Source of the DNA: Eucalyptus grandis | Lineage: Eukaryota; Streptophyta; Magnoliopsida; Myrtales; Myrtaceae | Reading direction: 5' to 3' | DNA: 64,000 nucleotides | Assembly: GCF_016545825.1 (NCBI RefSeq) | Contig: NC_052612.1 | Location: 50,699,738-50,763,737, forward strand | Part shown: positions 51,604 through 64,000 of the stretch, piece after piece | Numbering within the stretch: position 1 is the first letter of the stretch | Layout: every line of letters starts with the position of its first letter | Notes under the pieces: model-generated | The model's database searches: none | What the model saw: only the letters and a program-made list of their open reading frames with translations | What the model was told of the DNA's origin: nothing | Position numbers and translations under genes: made by a program

Positions 51604-54600
51604 ATGGCGGTCAACAAGACCCACAAGCCCAAGCCCAGGCCCGGGTTCCCGCTCTTCTACCTCGTCGCCTCCGTCGCCGCCGTCGCCGTCGCCCTCCTCT
51701 TCCTCCTCTCCGCCGTCGCCTCCACGCTCGGGGCCTCGCTGTCGCCCTCCGGGACCCTCGGCATCGTGGGGCTCCTGCGGAGGCACAAGCACCAGCACTC
51801 GCTCCACGACAAGTACCTCTACTGGGGGGACAGGATCGACTGCCCCGGGAAGCACTGCGGCTCCTGCGAGGGCCTCGGCCACCAGGAGTCCAGCCTCAGA
51901 TGCGCCCTGGAGGAGGCAATGTTCCTCCAAAGGTGCGAGCTTTGGGGCGTCTCGCGCCGTGTTTTTGTTGAATTGGGCAGCTTTCTGGGTCGGTCTCGTT
52001 TGGTGTTTTGCGGTTCTGATTCGCGTGCTCTGTTTAACTGGGGAGGAGCGATGGCATTGTGGTTGTTGAAGTGTTCGTAGCAGATGGTTCTGCGCTGGAG
52101 AAGTATTAAAGTGCTTAAATTGAAGTGGATTTGAGCTCGCACGAGAGTAATTGTTTGCGAAAACTGTGATTGGGAATGTTCCTCTGTTTTAGTGCGTGGA
52201 TCTGGCTTCATTTTAGAAAGATGAACTTATCTATCTTGGTTTCTGGTCTGAACAAGATGCTCGCATTCGCTTGAGTTATGTGTCTGGCAGTTAGCTCAAT
52301 TTCACTCCCTTCATAAAATTTCCTTTACCTTGATTTGCAGGACTTTTGTTATGCCTTCCAGGATGTGTATCAACCCTATACACAACAAGAAAGGAATCCT
52401 TCATGAGTCCACAAATATGACTTCTGAGGAAGGGTGAGTTCCTCTATGCATAACTCTGGGTTTGTTGTCTTTTAGCAGATGGTTTGTCCTTCTGGAAAGT
52501 TGATGTTTCTATACTGTTACTTCACTTAATCTCACAGAGTTTTCTTGCATTGGTTTTTCTTTTCCTCATCTGCTTACGCTTCCCCCTTGGGATTGGAAAA
52601 AAATGAGAAAACGAGTTGGAGCAATAATCAACCGAATCTACTTGTTTTGGTAGGTGGGCCGCATCTTCTTGTGCGATGGAATCTTTGTATGATATAGAAC
52701 TGATATCCGACACTGTTCCTGTGATTTTGGACAATTCGAAAATGTGGTATCGGGTGTTGTCAACAAGCATGAAGTTGGAAGCTCGAGGGGTTGCTCATGT
52801 GGAAGGACTTAGTCGGAATGATCTTAAAGAGGATCAACGCTATTCAAACCTTTTACTCATCAACAGAACTGCTAGTCCACTTTCTTGGTAAGCCTTTTTT
52901 GGGTTCATATTTGGAACATTATCTCTCTGCAAAGCTTCATTCTTGTGCGTAAGTTGTTCCTTTAGCTTAAGGCACTTGAAGGCATGTGTTGTGTCTTCAG
53001 CAGTATTCTTTTCTTAAACATACTAATCCTATTTGTTTGGTTGAAATGTTACTAAGTCTTCTTCCTCCTTCAAGCTTCTCAGTAGTTTAGATTCTTCACG
53101 GAAGAACCTGAGTTTGTGTCGCATGTTTGTTGGGACAAAGGATTTAAGTATTTGAGAGCTCTTTTTCATATTTCCACACAGCGTTTGATGCTATTCGTTT
53201 TTTTAGGGTTATAGAAATTTTGATGTTCATAGGCTCTAAAAGCATTGTATCCGTAAGGTGTACTTTGAAGAATTAACTTTCAAATTGTTAACTTTCACTC
53301 AGGAACTGACCATGAAGTTGATACAGGTTTATGGAATGCAAGGATCGAAAAAATCGAAGTGCCATAATGTTGCCTTATTCATTTCTCCCTTCAATGGCCA
53401 AACAGGAATTAAGAGATGTAGCTGCCAAGGTTGGTAATTTACCTGGAGGCGTAGAAATTCCGTACATTCATACATAGCAAATAATGTTCTTTCTGGGGTA
53501 ACGATTATCTCCTATTTTCTTTCACTTCCAGTAAAAGTTGTTTTTATGTAGGTTCTAAAAGATGGGGAAAATAAAATATGATGTATTAGCACAAGTATTG
53601 AACCATCATTACAAACCTAATATCATAGGAAATCATGAAAAACCATTTATAGAAACGAATAGTCTCAGTCAAGTATCATGAAGGGATGGATGTCTAGATT
53701 TATAAATTCTTTAAACAAAGAACTATCTCATTGAATTTGCCTATAAGGTACCGGTAGTTGATATCACAATAACTCACCAGTTATCAGCTTAAAATATGAA
53801 ACAAACCCTATATGGACTGGCAAGAACCTAATTGTAACTTGGAGGACACTATGGAAGTGAGATAATTTAAGTCCTTGGGAAAATAGTGTGGTATTTACTA
53901 AAGCAGTCCCACTGAAATAAATCCATTTTCGAAGGTAATGTTTAGGAAAAGCAGTGGGTCTGTGAATCAGGTAGTTAAGACTCAAAGAGAAGTTTGTCTT
54001 AAAAAGGAAAAATAAAAGATAAAGATTGATGAAGAGTTAATGTGTTGAACTCCCGAGCATGCACACAATCTAGTAGGATGAGGCTTCTTGTTTTGGTTGA
54101 GAAATGAATATGGAGTATTTTCCAGTTCAGCCAAGCTTTTTTTACATCTTTCTAAATACCCTGGTGTGGAGTCCCTTATAGGGAGTATTCTTAGAGTTAA
54201 TAGATAGAGCTCATGACCTTGTGAAAATGACCTTGTGAAAATATGAATTTCATGATACTGCAGGTACTACACTAAAAGATTGCCTATTACATCTTTTTGT
54301 ATATATGTGAGTTGGCATCTGATTAATCTCCAATTCACAGATTAAAGCCTCTCTCGGTGATTATGATGCCATCCACGTTCGTCGAGGTGACAAAGTGAAA
54401 ACCAGGAAAGACCGGTTTGGGGTCGAAAGGAGTCTACACCCTCATCTGGACAGAGATACCCATCCAGAGTTTATTCTTCGCCGAATTAAACAGTGGGTCC
54501 CACCTGGACGGACTCTTTTTATCGCTTCAAATGAGAGGACGCCTGGATTTTTTTCGCCTCTTGCTACAAGGTGAGTTATCCCTAACTCATTAAGTACCTG

Positions 54601-55886
54601 CACAAATTAGAGGGCATAGGAAGGTAGAGACTTGGCATGGTTTAATTGATAAGTAAGAAGTAGATGCATCTTTGAATTGTGGGAACTGACCTTATAGGTC
54701 TTTTCACCTAGAAATGTAATAACTATTAACTGATGCAGTGAATATGCTTAAGTCTTGATCCATCGCGGTTTGAATGTAGATGCAGTGATATGAGAATTGT
54801 AAGTCTGGTGACTCACTAAGGACTATGCATTTCATGATGTCAAGTGTGAATTGCACTTCTATCTTGACTTGATAGTTTAGAAATTGCAACTACCATGCAC
54901 AGGATACTGTTTTAGAGTGTTTGTGAGACATTTAGTGAGATGGGTGGATGTTGCCAGTGTGTTCTTGTTGGTTATGAAGACCAAAAATTATGTTAATGGG
55001 CTACACAATTGCGAGCTTATTGTTGTATATGGTAAAGATATGGTTGATGGTGGCAAATGGGTTCCATTTTAGATGATGTTGATGAAGTTGTAGAGCAGAG
55101 TTCCCAGGGATGTGATATGTGAATGGAAAAACTGTATTTATATGATGACAATGTCATCTTTGTAACTGGTTTTAATAGCACACTGGCAATGAAGATGATG
55201 GGTGCTTTCTTTTTGAGATCATGACAATATTGACAGGAAAGGTTTCATTGCATCCATGCTAGAAGAATGAACACAGAATTGCATTTGTTACCTGTTTCCT
55301 TAATGCTGGCTGATGATTAAATTTGAGACTCAACGAACAGTTTTCCGTGTCCTTATACTTACTGATTGAGTACAAAATGTGTGTCTTGGAAATGAAATCG
55401 CCTTTGACCATATAGTTACTTTATAGTTGCTGAACAAGTACAAAAAATCCCAGGAAATGAAAGTGCCTTTTATGCAGTGGGATTGTAGATTAACCACTGA
55501 AATAAAGTGCCTCTTACCCTCGTTTGGATTGTAGGTGTGTTATGTTTAATTGTATGTCATATGTGTATTTGCATAATTATGAACCCTGGTAGAAGTTGAA
55601 GCTGATAGATACCTTTTCTTCTTTGGGTCGATGATAAATACTTATCTTGACCAATTTTTACAGGTACAAGATGGCATACTCTTCAAATTTTAGCAAGATC
55701 CTTGATCCCTTGATTCAGAACAATTATCAGTTGTTTATGATTGAGAGGCTTGTCATGATGGGAGCAAAAACTTTTATCAGAACATTTAAAGAGGATGATA
55801 CAGATCTAAGCCTCACTGACGACCCAAAGAAGAATACTAAGATATGGCAAATACCTGTTTATACAATTGATGAAGAGGAGAGCTGA
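51604..55886 (+). CDS. O-fucosyltransferase-like type II membrane protein
   Basis: Joined exons: 51604-51932, 52341-52433, 52654-52887, 53327-53429, 54341-54570, 55664-55886. All have GT-AG boundaries and consistent phase, giving 403 aa. The start is the first ATG, MAVNKTHKPKPRPG. A basic cytosolic end is followed by one hydrophobic segment (about residues 15-40), as in Golgi type II enzymes. Lumenal motifs include DRIDCPGKHCGSC, MCINPIHN, IHVRRGDK (264-271) and FIASNERTPGFF. The HVRRGD motif resembles the GDP-fucose-binding arginine motif of protein O-fucosyltransferase-type folds, so a Golgi glycosyltransferase is likely but the substrate is unknown. I recall this family as the plant proteins next to CRK1 in Arabidopsis (At2g41150/At3g56750). 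It could also be a non-catalytic relative. Confidence 0.85.
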
Positions 55887-57738
55887 TAATTCTAATTGAG
55901 AGCTTGACTAGCCTGGGAGTTCGTTCAAAATAAGGATTTGAGCGATGCATTTGTTACAGTGTCTTCTGGCTATCCTTGTACATGATAATAGGATGCACTC
56001 GCCGAAAATAGGGACACACATACAATCAAGAATTTGAGAGGGGGATATATTTCTTTTATTATTGTGGAGTGTGGTTATTCTTTGTCCCATGAGTGAAGAG
56101 AGCAGTTTGATGGGGAAAAGAGGCTGTGCTGTTCACAGAAACCCCTCCCAAGTGCCCAGTTTTGTTTGTCACGTACATTGCTGGAGAGATTCATTCCTTA
56201 GGGCTGTTTACATACGCCAGAACACCGTGCCACTTACACAAAGACTGGGCTTTCCTGATATATGCTAACTCGATGAGACTTTGCATTTTAAGGTGGTGGA
56301 TTCTACTCAGTTTTTAAAAGAGTTTATGGTTTCGGCTGTCCCTCTTGGAATAGAGGGAAAACCTAATTTCAGTGGCTTATTTGATAGCTATTAGCTACTA
56401 GTCTTGATTTCTTATTCTTCTTAAATCCGGTTGCTATCCTGCGGATGTGTTTTAGCAAATTAGTGGACACGCAATATCCCTGAGTCCACCATGTAATGGG
56501 ACAGAAGTGTATACCTTTTTTCATTAGTTGCATTCTGATAGATTCTAGATGAATTTCTCACATTGGATAAGAGAGGAAGCGTTTGCAGCTAGAGTGTACA
56601 TAGCAAAGTAGGGATAGGCGCGTTGTGTGAAGTTACCCACTGCATAATTTTCTTTCTCAACGGGAAAACCTTCTCCAAATAAACGTCCTGAACAACATGC
56701 ACCAAGCTTAAAATGCAGTGATGGAGGATGTACAAGATAACCTAGTAGAGGTTTTTTTCCCTCTTTTATATTAAGAGCATATTTTTCCTAATCAAACCTA
56801 TTGTCGACGTCGAGAGGTCAAGTGTGCGCAAATCGGGTCAAGATGGAAGGGCAGATAGCTGTAAAATTTGCTAGTAAACTCCCAGGTCTACATCTTTTCC
56901 TCAATGTTTCCAATAGCGAGGCTTTATTTCAGCATTGCTTGCGTAACTTGAAAGATTTGAACCTGCCAGTCATTACCATTTTTCACCATGGAATGGGGAA
57001 AATGTTGTAAAGACTAGTACGGTCGCCTTCCCTTTAATGTTTTGGTGGCCCTCGCGGCCAATTTAGAAAACTTGCCACCGCCTAGAGAAACTTAACCAAT
57101 CATAAGATTAGGAAAAAGAATGAGAATGAGGAGCACTGCAAATTTTATAATCGAAGTTACCACCCCCATGAAAATTTTCAAGCACCGAAACGCACAAAAA
57201 GCCTATCAACTCCAGCTGGTCACGAAACGCCCCCTTCCGATTTCGACCAATATCAGTCAGCAGCATTAATTGTACTTAACTCTTGCATAAACTATTAACA
57301 AGGTACATTTACTACTGACCACTGTGCGATCTAGAAAACGACAACCCGCGGAATGTCTTGTCACTGGCTGAAGACAAGAATTAATCAGATAAATACTGTA
57401 CACAGTTTTTTCCATAGGGGATTCTTCTAAAGATAATAATTAACCATGTCTTGATTCTGGGCGAAATCCATCGAGGCTTCATCCCAACGGTCATGCTGTG
57501 TGTGAATTGCTTTCAGCTGCAAATAAATGCCTACTGCTTATAGGGACCGAAGGATCTACGATGAAGGGAAAGTCCCAAGAACGACATGGCGAGGATATTC
57601 AGAAGCTCCAGTTAGAAGATTGAGCGACTCGTCAAAATGCCTATTGTGTAGGTAACAGATCCCGTCACCCATCAAATCCTCCCCCTGAACTTAATTAACA
57701 GAGTTCGAGTCGCATCACCAGAACTTTTCTCTAAGCAA
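55887..57738. other. Convergent intergenic region with 3' untranslated regions
   Basis: The region lies between two convergent genes. The first several hundred bases are probably the 3' untranslated region of the O-fucosyltransferase-like gene, and 57400-57738 that of the UBAC2-like gene on the other strand. The open frame at 56801-57010 has no recognised domain. No other feature was seen. Confidence 0.45.
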
Positions 57739-60700
57739 TTAGTGAGACTGAGCTTCAAGAAGGATGTTTGTCGCTGTATTAACGTCATTTCTAGCCTGTG
57801 CAAGTGCTTGCCTAGCAGAATTCCTGTCGAAGCCCATTGAAACAAGGGTTGCAACAGATTCCTCTGATGGCTCTACGGTGGAAGGCACTGAAGTATGGTT
57901 CCGCTGCAAGGGAAGAGTATTTAAGTTGAGGCAGAGGCAATAATGATGCTGATATAGACAGTAAAAAGAGATTTCACATGTACTCAGAACATGGGATGTA
58001 TATATTCAAAGCATTCGTATGATGCACTATTACCTGGTGACTCGCAAAAGATGGAATATTTCCCACAACATTCCTAGTTGGTGAGACACGTGCACTTCCT
58101 GTAGACAGTCCTGGTAACCGCGAAAAGAATGAAGAGATTGGCGCTGGAAACTGCTGACACGAGGCATTTTAGAAAACAAAATTTAGGTACCTTAACAGAA
58201 AAGATTTATCATTGTTAAAGTGATGATGCAAATCTCTAGGTTTCAAATATAACATTACCCTTGAAAAGTCCTTGAAATAGAACAAATCTTCCTACCACTT
58301 ATCTTGTAGGAAACTCATATAATATTGGAGGATAGAACTACTTTATAATCTTAGCAAATTGTTGCATGAAAATAACTCATGACATGCATTAACAAGATGT
58401 CCTTCAAGATACACATCCATGAGGTAATCTTTCATATGACATGAACTAAACATAGGATATTATTTCTCAGGAGAAACAAGGATGATTTCGCTAGACTTCC
58501 AAACAACAAAAAAATTGATGATTCTGACTCAAGATCTGCAGAAATTTCAAGAATGATGGGCATCCTTTGACCACCAAAAGAAAAAAAAAGAAAAAGCATT
58601 CTGCCAGCAATAACATTGAGATGCAGTAGCCATCACACACTAATCAATAATCATCATAAGTCATGACGGACTTAGACAAAGATTACATATGCTTGTCAAA
58701 GTATCAATCCCTCCCCCCCAAAAAAAAAAAAAAAAAAAGAGAAGAGGAAAAAACACACAAAGTAGAAGAATTCATTTTCAGCTAATTATATTCATAAATA
58801 ATCAAGGTAGAAGGACCTTGCACAAATTTGCTTCTAACAAGATCACATATACACATGGTACTGATCGAAAAGGATAATTCAAACACCACAGCAGACGACA
58901 ATTAATTGCATAGTAAAAAGGAAACGATCTGTTATAAACGTTTTTGAGTATAACCTTCGCCTTGCGGATGCGGAAAACATTGAGACGATACAGGGAACCA
59001 GCAAGAATGCCGCAAATCCCTGGCAAGATGGACCTTTTCCAGGATGACAACAAAAGCTGCAATATGTAAACTAGGTTAAATGAAATATACAGAAAGGATG
59101 TTTCTGATAGGCACAAAAAGTTAAGACAGCTCTTGAATCACCAAACAGATATATCAATTGAACTTACCTGCAGACCAGCTAGATATATGAAAGATTTATC
59201 AGAGAAGCTGATGCCTAGCACTCGAAATCGTGTTGAAACTGGAATGTCAAAGAAAAAGGGTACGAACGATGCAAATATAACAGCATAAGGACCTGAGCTG
59301 ACTAAGTTTGAGGAAGGAACTGCAGATAAAAAGAAGAAATTTTACATCAGTATTGCCATGGGGAGACTTGAAGATTATTCAAGAATTATGACATGAAAGA
59401 ATGTGCATAGAAATTTCAACAGTCCATTGTTGAGCTAAAGGTAAAAAGAAGATTCAAGGTAGCCATGACAATTTCTAGGAGAGTGATAAGAAGACTAACA
59501 TCGCAATCTTATCTACACAGCAGTTTAAATTAAGATCTTTATCTCCCTTTACATTGCTTAAGGAACTAGTAAAATGTCTAGCTATGGTCCACCCTTAAAA
59601 AGAATCAAGAGGGCCAGGGTTCTGTTCCTACCTTCCTGCTCTACCTACTGGCCCATAAGCTAAATTATAAGTTTAAGCCAATCATGTTAATATACCATAA
59701 CATTAGGGTTACTTGCACAATGTACATAATGAATAATCAACTGCAAAAACCATTACATTAGCAGGTACCCGAACATTTGTCAACTTTCTCCTCTGATATC
59801 CGCCGATTATGGAGAAAGTTTAGTCATTATAAAGGATCAGTTGGCTTTGCTCCATATGTTTACAGGGAAAACATGAAAAAAGAAAAAAGAAAAAAAAAAG
59901 TGCTCTTCAGCTAATGCAACATGCCCCAAGGAAAGGTAGGTCTTCGCTGAAATTTATGGGAAATTTTTCTGCTGAACATATTAACTTTCTAGCATTTGTC
60001 AACAAGGGGTACCATATGTTCAATTATCTCAATAAAGCTTATGATTCGTTTGAAGAACGTCACTTGTTTCTTTCAATTTCTTTACATTCTTTGACATGAA
60101 TAATATGTTTCATATAAAGTATTGTCATAGCATATACATAAAGACTTTTGGATTAACATTCTGAAAGTACTCTTTGATGACGGCATCTCCAATCTGGAAT
60201 GATTTATATTGACAGTCTACATCCATGTTATGACATCATTTGGCCAATTGACCATGACCAATTTATTTAATATTAGTTGCAAGACAAGTTTGCCTCTGAG
60301 TCAAAACATGGAAAAGAAAGCTTTGCTAGTTCCTGAAACTTGGAAATACCAATTTCTCTCACAATAGAATCTTCTAGCCAATGAAACTACTGCATAACAC
60401 AACAACTGAAATCATCACGATCAAAGCAGCTACTAAGAAAAAGTGTGCAATAAGGCTATTAAGAACCAGGAACCTAGTTAGGACCACTTTCACAATCAAA
60501 TCATGGCATCGGACCATATAAAGATATCACATCACCCGCATCTAACTTACTAAATTCTTATGACAAGCAAAGCAAGTGTTTAAGAGCTTAAAAGCCCATT
60601 CAGGCACTTGTTTTATGAACATTTCCAGTTCCAAACAAAAAGGGTAATTGTGATAATTGCACAAGAAGGCCAATTAGGACATTTGTCATTCCAATATAGA

Positions 60701-63588
60701 CTGCATATGAAGTAAAAACGTTAAAGTAGGTATTGAAAGGTGACAGCACTTCTGCTTTTCCGAATGAGACTCATATCCACCAAAAGAGGACATCAGTATT
60801 CACCCACTGTCATGTTTCAGTTTTCAGAGTCATCTTTTGGATTCTCTGACCAATTGTACCAGATTCAGTAGTAGAATGTAAATAACCACAAATGAAGGAA
60901 TTTCAAACTATATAAACAGATACCAGTAAAAGGATGGATGAAGTGAAAAGAGACAGCAAGAAGAAGCTCCCACAGAGGTAAAACGAATTGACATACCATT
61001 AACAACTGCCAATGTGAGGACTTGAAGGACCATTGATACTATTGTAGAGAACAAAGAAAAGACCTAGGTATCCACAGAAAAGAATTAGGTACACATCAAA
61101 TGGAAGGAAAATTAAACATTTTGGAATGAAAGAACTAGTTGACTGTCAAGCAGATACCCATTACATCTATTCTGAAGTAAAATAGCATTGAACATTATAG
61201 CGTAGATGCTAAAGCACAATTAAGGAACAGTTAACTTTGCAGTAGAAAGAGTGGACAAGAAGCTGACATTCCCCTTGTTGGCCTTTCTGTATATCTCACA
61301 TCTTACTAGCGGTTCATGCATCACATTATTACTTTTCTCCATCAACCTCTTAGATTTATTCGAAACTAATCCAGCTCATAGGATAGCATGTTACAAATGC
61401 AAAGTTCCATTCCCATGATAGTGTCAAATTTTGAGATGAGGCTGTTGGCAGATGTACCCTGATTTTTACACAAATAATCAGGGTCCTCCCACAAACTGGA
61501 ATCAAGTGACTAAAGATACAGACAAGAAAAACTGCGACAAAAGTAGTACCTCCCCAAACATTTTTTCATGTAAGCATCATCTTACCACTATGACATCAAA
61601 TATAAAACTTTATACCTAGAGTGGAGCACAAAACTGAAACAAAAGTTTAGTCATACTCAACAGAAATGTTGTGCAGTTCTTTGATTCTATATAGCTAATG
61701 GATAAATATCTCTCCAAAGACTTAATACAACCTATCCATCTCTCAGCACAAAAGAGAAACAAAACTTTAGCGAATCCCAAGAGAAGTGTTTAGTAGTTTT
61801 TTTATTCTACATTGTTACAGAGAAAATCACTCACCAAGAACTTATTAGAACCTATCTGTCTCTCAAAAATTCTGAAGTAGTAGAGCAGATAAAGGCCAAA
61901 AATCAGTTCTGGTGTTGAAGAAAAGGCAAAGATTGCTGGTATTAGCTTCCACATCTGCATCTTTTGGAAAATGTCCTGCCGACAAAAAGAATAAGGAAGT
62001 AAGATACTATCCTCTTTGTAGAATTTAAGGAATTGTGAAATTCTCAAAGGACTAACAATAAATCGGAAGCTATTGACATGGCAAGCATTATGCTCCCACA
62101 AAATGCTAAGTGTAAGTTGCTAATGAAGCAAGAGGGTTGTTTACTTGTTTCTGCCGCAGCACAGGAACTCAATCAAAGTCAAGAAGATAAATTAAAATTT
62201 AGAAAAGTGAGAGCAAAACCTAAGAAGAAGCTAAAGAATGTCAATGGAGAAACGATTTCTCCACTATTAGAAAGTGAATAGGAGAGAGGAAGACTTGCTT
62301 GAGGGTCTCAAAATAGTCTCGCAACTAGCCTGGCAGACTTCATTACTGACAGTTATTTCCTCCACAAATCATCACTAAGAAATTGATTCACTAATTCGTT
62401 GGCACATAAGCAATTGAGTTCAACAAATAACCGAATTAATGGACTTGGATTTATTGTTTATGCTCATCCCTCATGTACAACTAACGAGTGTCCCTGCATG
62501 CTATATTAAAATCTGATATTACCATCCACATAGAATCATTAAAAGAGAGTTCTCAAATCTACCCCTCTTATTAACATTGGCAAACCTCCACAATAACGAG
62601 AATCCTATTTCAATTTAGAATTTTGATATGAATGAATATCCTTGCAAGTGACAAACTTTGAATTCATTTTGGCAACCCAAAGAACCACATAAAACCTCAG
62701 CCTACACTGGTCTGACAAATAAATGAGATACTATGACTAAACTATAATTCATTCTTTAGATTGGAAATCATCTCATAAAAACAAACTTTCTAGCAATTCA
62801 GCAATCATGCAGAATATATAAACAAAGAATCCAAATTCCAAATTGCTGATTGTACGCGAATACAACTAATTCAAGCAATGGCGTCAGAGAGAGATGTGAA
62901 ACAACTTCGACTACACCGCCGGGGCAGCTGGAAGAATCAAATCAACCATACACCAAGAAACGACGGTTTTAGCACCTCAATTAGCGCCATGAGCAGGAAA
63001 AAAAAAACTACACAGATTCATCCTTCTGACAAAGCAAAGAAAAGGGGAGCAAAAGGATCGTCCAAGAGTGCGAGCTACATTAGAAACGAAATCTACACAA
63101 AGCCCAGGAGCCAACCAATCAAAGGGACAAAATCAACCGAGCACCCCCCATCATTTCCAAGACGCGGATCAAAAAAATCAAGAGCACGAAAACAGCCCAC
63201 ACAAGCGAGCACGAGCTCAAGCACCAAAGAATCCGCCAAAACCCAAGCCGCGCATTCCCCAGCGAAAAAAAACCCACCACCGACTTGCCTGGTAAGACAC
63301 GCCGAGCTTGTTGGCGCGGTCCCTGATCCCGAAGAAGACGGTGAAGGCGCCGGTGGCGACGATGAACGCTCGGGAGACCGGCGCATTGTCTGCAAAAGAA
63401 GAGGGAACGATGAACACCCCGAAGGCGCGATTGGGGAGGGGGGAAATTCGGCGGTGGAAAAAGGGGAAGATCGATGCGGGAGAATTCGAGCGCGCCATGA
63501 CTCTGGCCTAACGAACAAGAAATCGACGAAACCGAGAGAGAGAGAGAGAGAGATGCGTACTGAAACCAGAAGGGCCCACGTTCATCAT
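57739..63588 (-). CDS. UBAC2: UBAC2-like rhomboid pseudoprotease with UBA domain
   Basis: Exons in transcript order: 63588-63561, 63389-63289, 61975-61835, 61063-60997, 59319-59168, 59056-58955, 58150-58034, 57903-57739. Phases join without gaps to 290 aa, close to the family length. The protein begins [18 protein letters not shown] and runs through several hydrophobic helices, with [20 protein letters not shown] and [10 protein letters not shown] characteristic of the Derlin/rhomboid-like UBAC2 family. No rhomboid Ser-His pair is evident. The C-terminal exon is a UBA domain ([12 protein letters not shown], Met-Gly-Phe 259-261), which binds ubiquitin in related proteins. The likely site is the ER membrane, with a role in quality control or trafficking inferred from the family. 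Intron 2 has a GC-AG donor (CAG|GCAAGT at 63288); the other introns are GT-AG. The first exon has only 28 coding bases. Confidence 0.92.
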
Positions 63589-64000
63589 CCTGCTCCTGGG
63601 TCCGTAGATGAAGAAGAAGCTCGCTCGCTCGCACCGGACCTGCTTCTTCGTTCTCGTTGAATTCCCTCTTCCTCGGTTTGAAGTGCTCTTCTCTCTCTCT
63701 CTCTCTCTCTCTGCTGCTCTTTTTCTTCTGGTTCTGGGTCATTCGTGCTTACATTTTTGGTTTCATGTTTTTGGTCCGCAGATTCTTTGCTAATTCTAAA
63801 AATACCCCGGTCTCTTGTTTTCTTTTCGCATGTTGATCCCAATTTGCTCAACGAATGTGCATCGAGTAGCCCCCACCATTTGTTGACCGCCGGGGTAGAA
63901 GTGGGCGGCCGGCATACACGTGCATTTCACCTGCACGATTAGAGGACGTGTTCTCTCTCACAAAAAAAAAAGAAGAGTTTAAATGATATAAATAATCTCT
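63589..64000 (-). promoter_or_regulatory. Promoter and 5' leader of the UBAC2-like gene
   Basis: On the gene strand this region has a (GA)n tract at about 63687-63711. A second (GA)n tract (63535-63552) lies inside intron 1. GA/CT tracts near transcription starts are common in plants. A CACGTG core lies at 63917-63922 ('atacacgtgcat'), a possible G-box. The TATA box is not certain. Open frames on both strands here are low-complexity shadows. Confidence 0.45.

Noticed and set aside
51574..51930. Minus-strand open frame of 118 codons over exon 1 of the O-fucosyltransferase-like gene
   Set aside because: It is a Gly/Glu-rich shadow of a GC-rich exon; the plus-strand frame continues into spliced exons with conserved motifs.
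62878..63660. Plus-strand open frame of 260 codons at the right end
   Set aside because: It is low-complexity (Lys/Arg/Ser/Glu-rich) and runs antisense across exons 1 and 2 and introns of the UBAC2-like gene, whose exons and splice sites are clear on the minus strand.

Overview
The window is nuclear DNA of a eudicot plant, probably a woody one. The evidence is intron-rich genes with plant GT-AG splice sites, plant-only families, long AT-rich intergenic DNA, many (CT)n/(GA)n tracts near promoters, and abundant small non-autonomous transposons. Myrtales (Eucalyptus-like) is a guess, not a demonstrated placement. I see no virus, CRISPR, operon or prokaryotic feature, and no complete autonomous transposon.

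Three full gene models can be read exon by exon. They are an intact CDPK-related kinase of the CRK1 type (+ strand, 41950-46705, 11 coding exons, 600 aa), an O-fucosyltransferase-like membrane protein (+ strand, 51604-55886, 6 exons, 403 aa), and a UBAC2-type rhomboid-like protein with a C-terminal UBA domain (- strand, 57739-63588, 8 exons, 290 aa). From memory, Arabidopsis has the same order around CRK1 (At2g41140, At2g41150, At2g41160), so this looks like an old conserved neighbourhood.

The left half holds two broken copies of the kinase gene (7519-11655 and 18490-22805) in tandem units of about 10 kb. Both copies carry the same +1 frameshift and stop in kinase exon 6, the same loss of the proline-rich N-terminal segment and the same APE-to-APD change. 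The gene was therefore already damaged when the unit duplicated. The junction of the units is visible near 12031-12036 and shows an ACAATT microhomology. Unit 2 later gained a 3.04 kb terminal-inverted-repeat element (13716-16754) carrying a captured fragment of a tau-class glutathione S-transferase, and lost about 2.1 kb of upstream DNA. Weaker collinear similarity between 1-4640 and 25040-28080 suggests an older duplication of the flanking DNA as well.

From 23 to 41 kb the window is accessory DNA: inverted-repeat MITE-like elements, a tRNA-derived SINE with a 12-bp target duplication, a broken CLAVATA1-like receptor kinase fragment, an 82-bp tandem repeat, microsatellites and long stretches where I see nothing. 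From 47 to 51.5 kb there is an unidentified open frame and a possible hAT-like element. The right end is the (CT)n-rich promoter region of the UBAC2-like gene.
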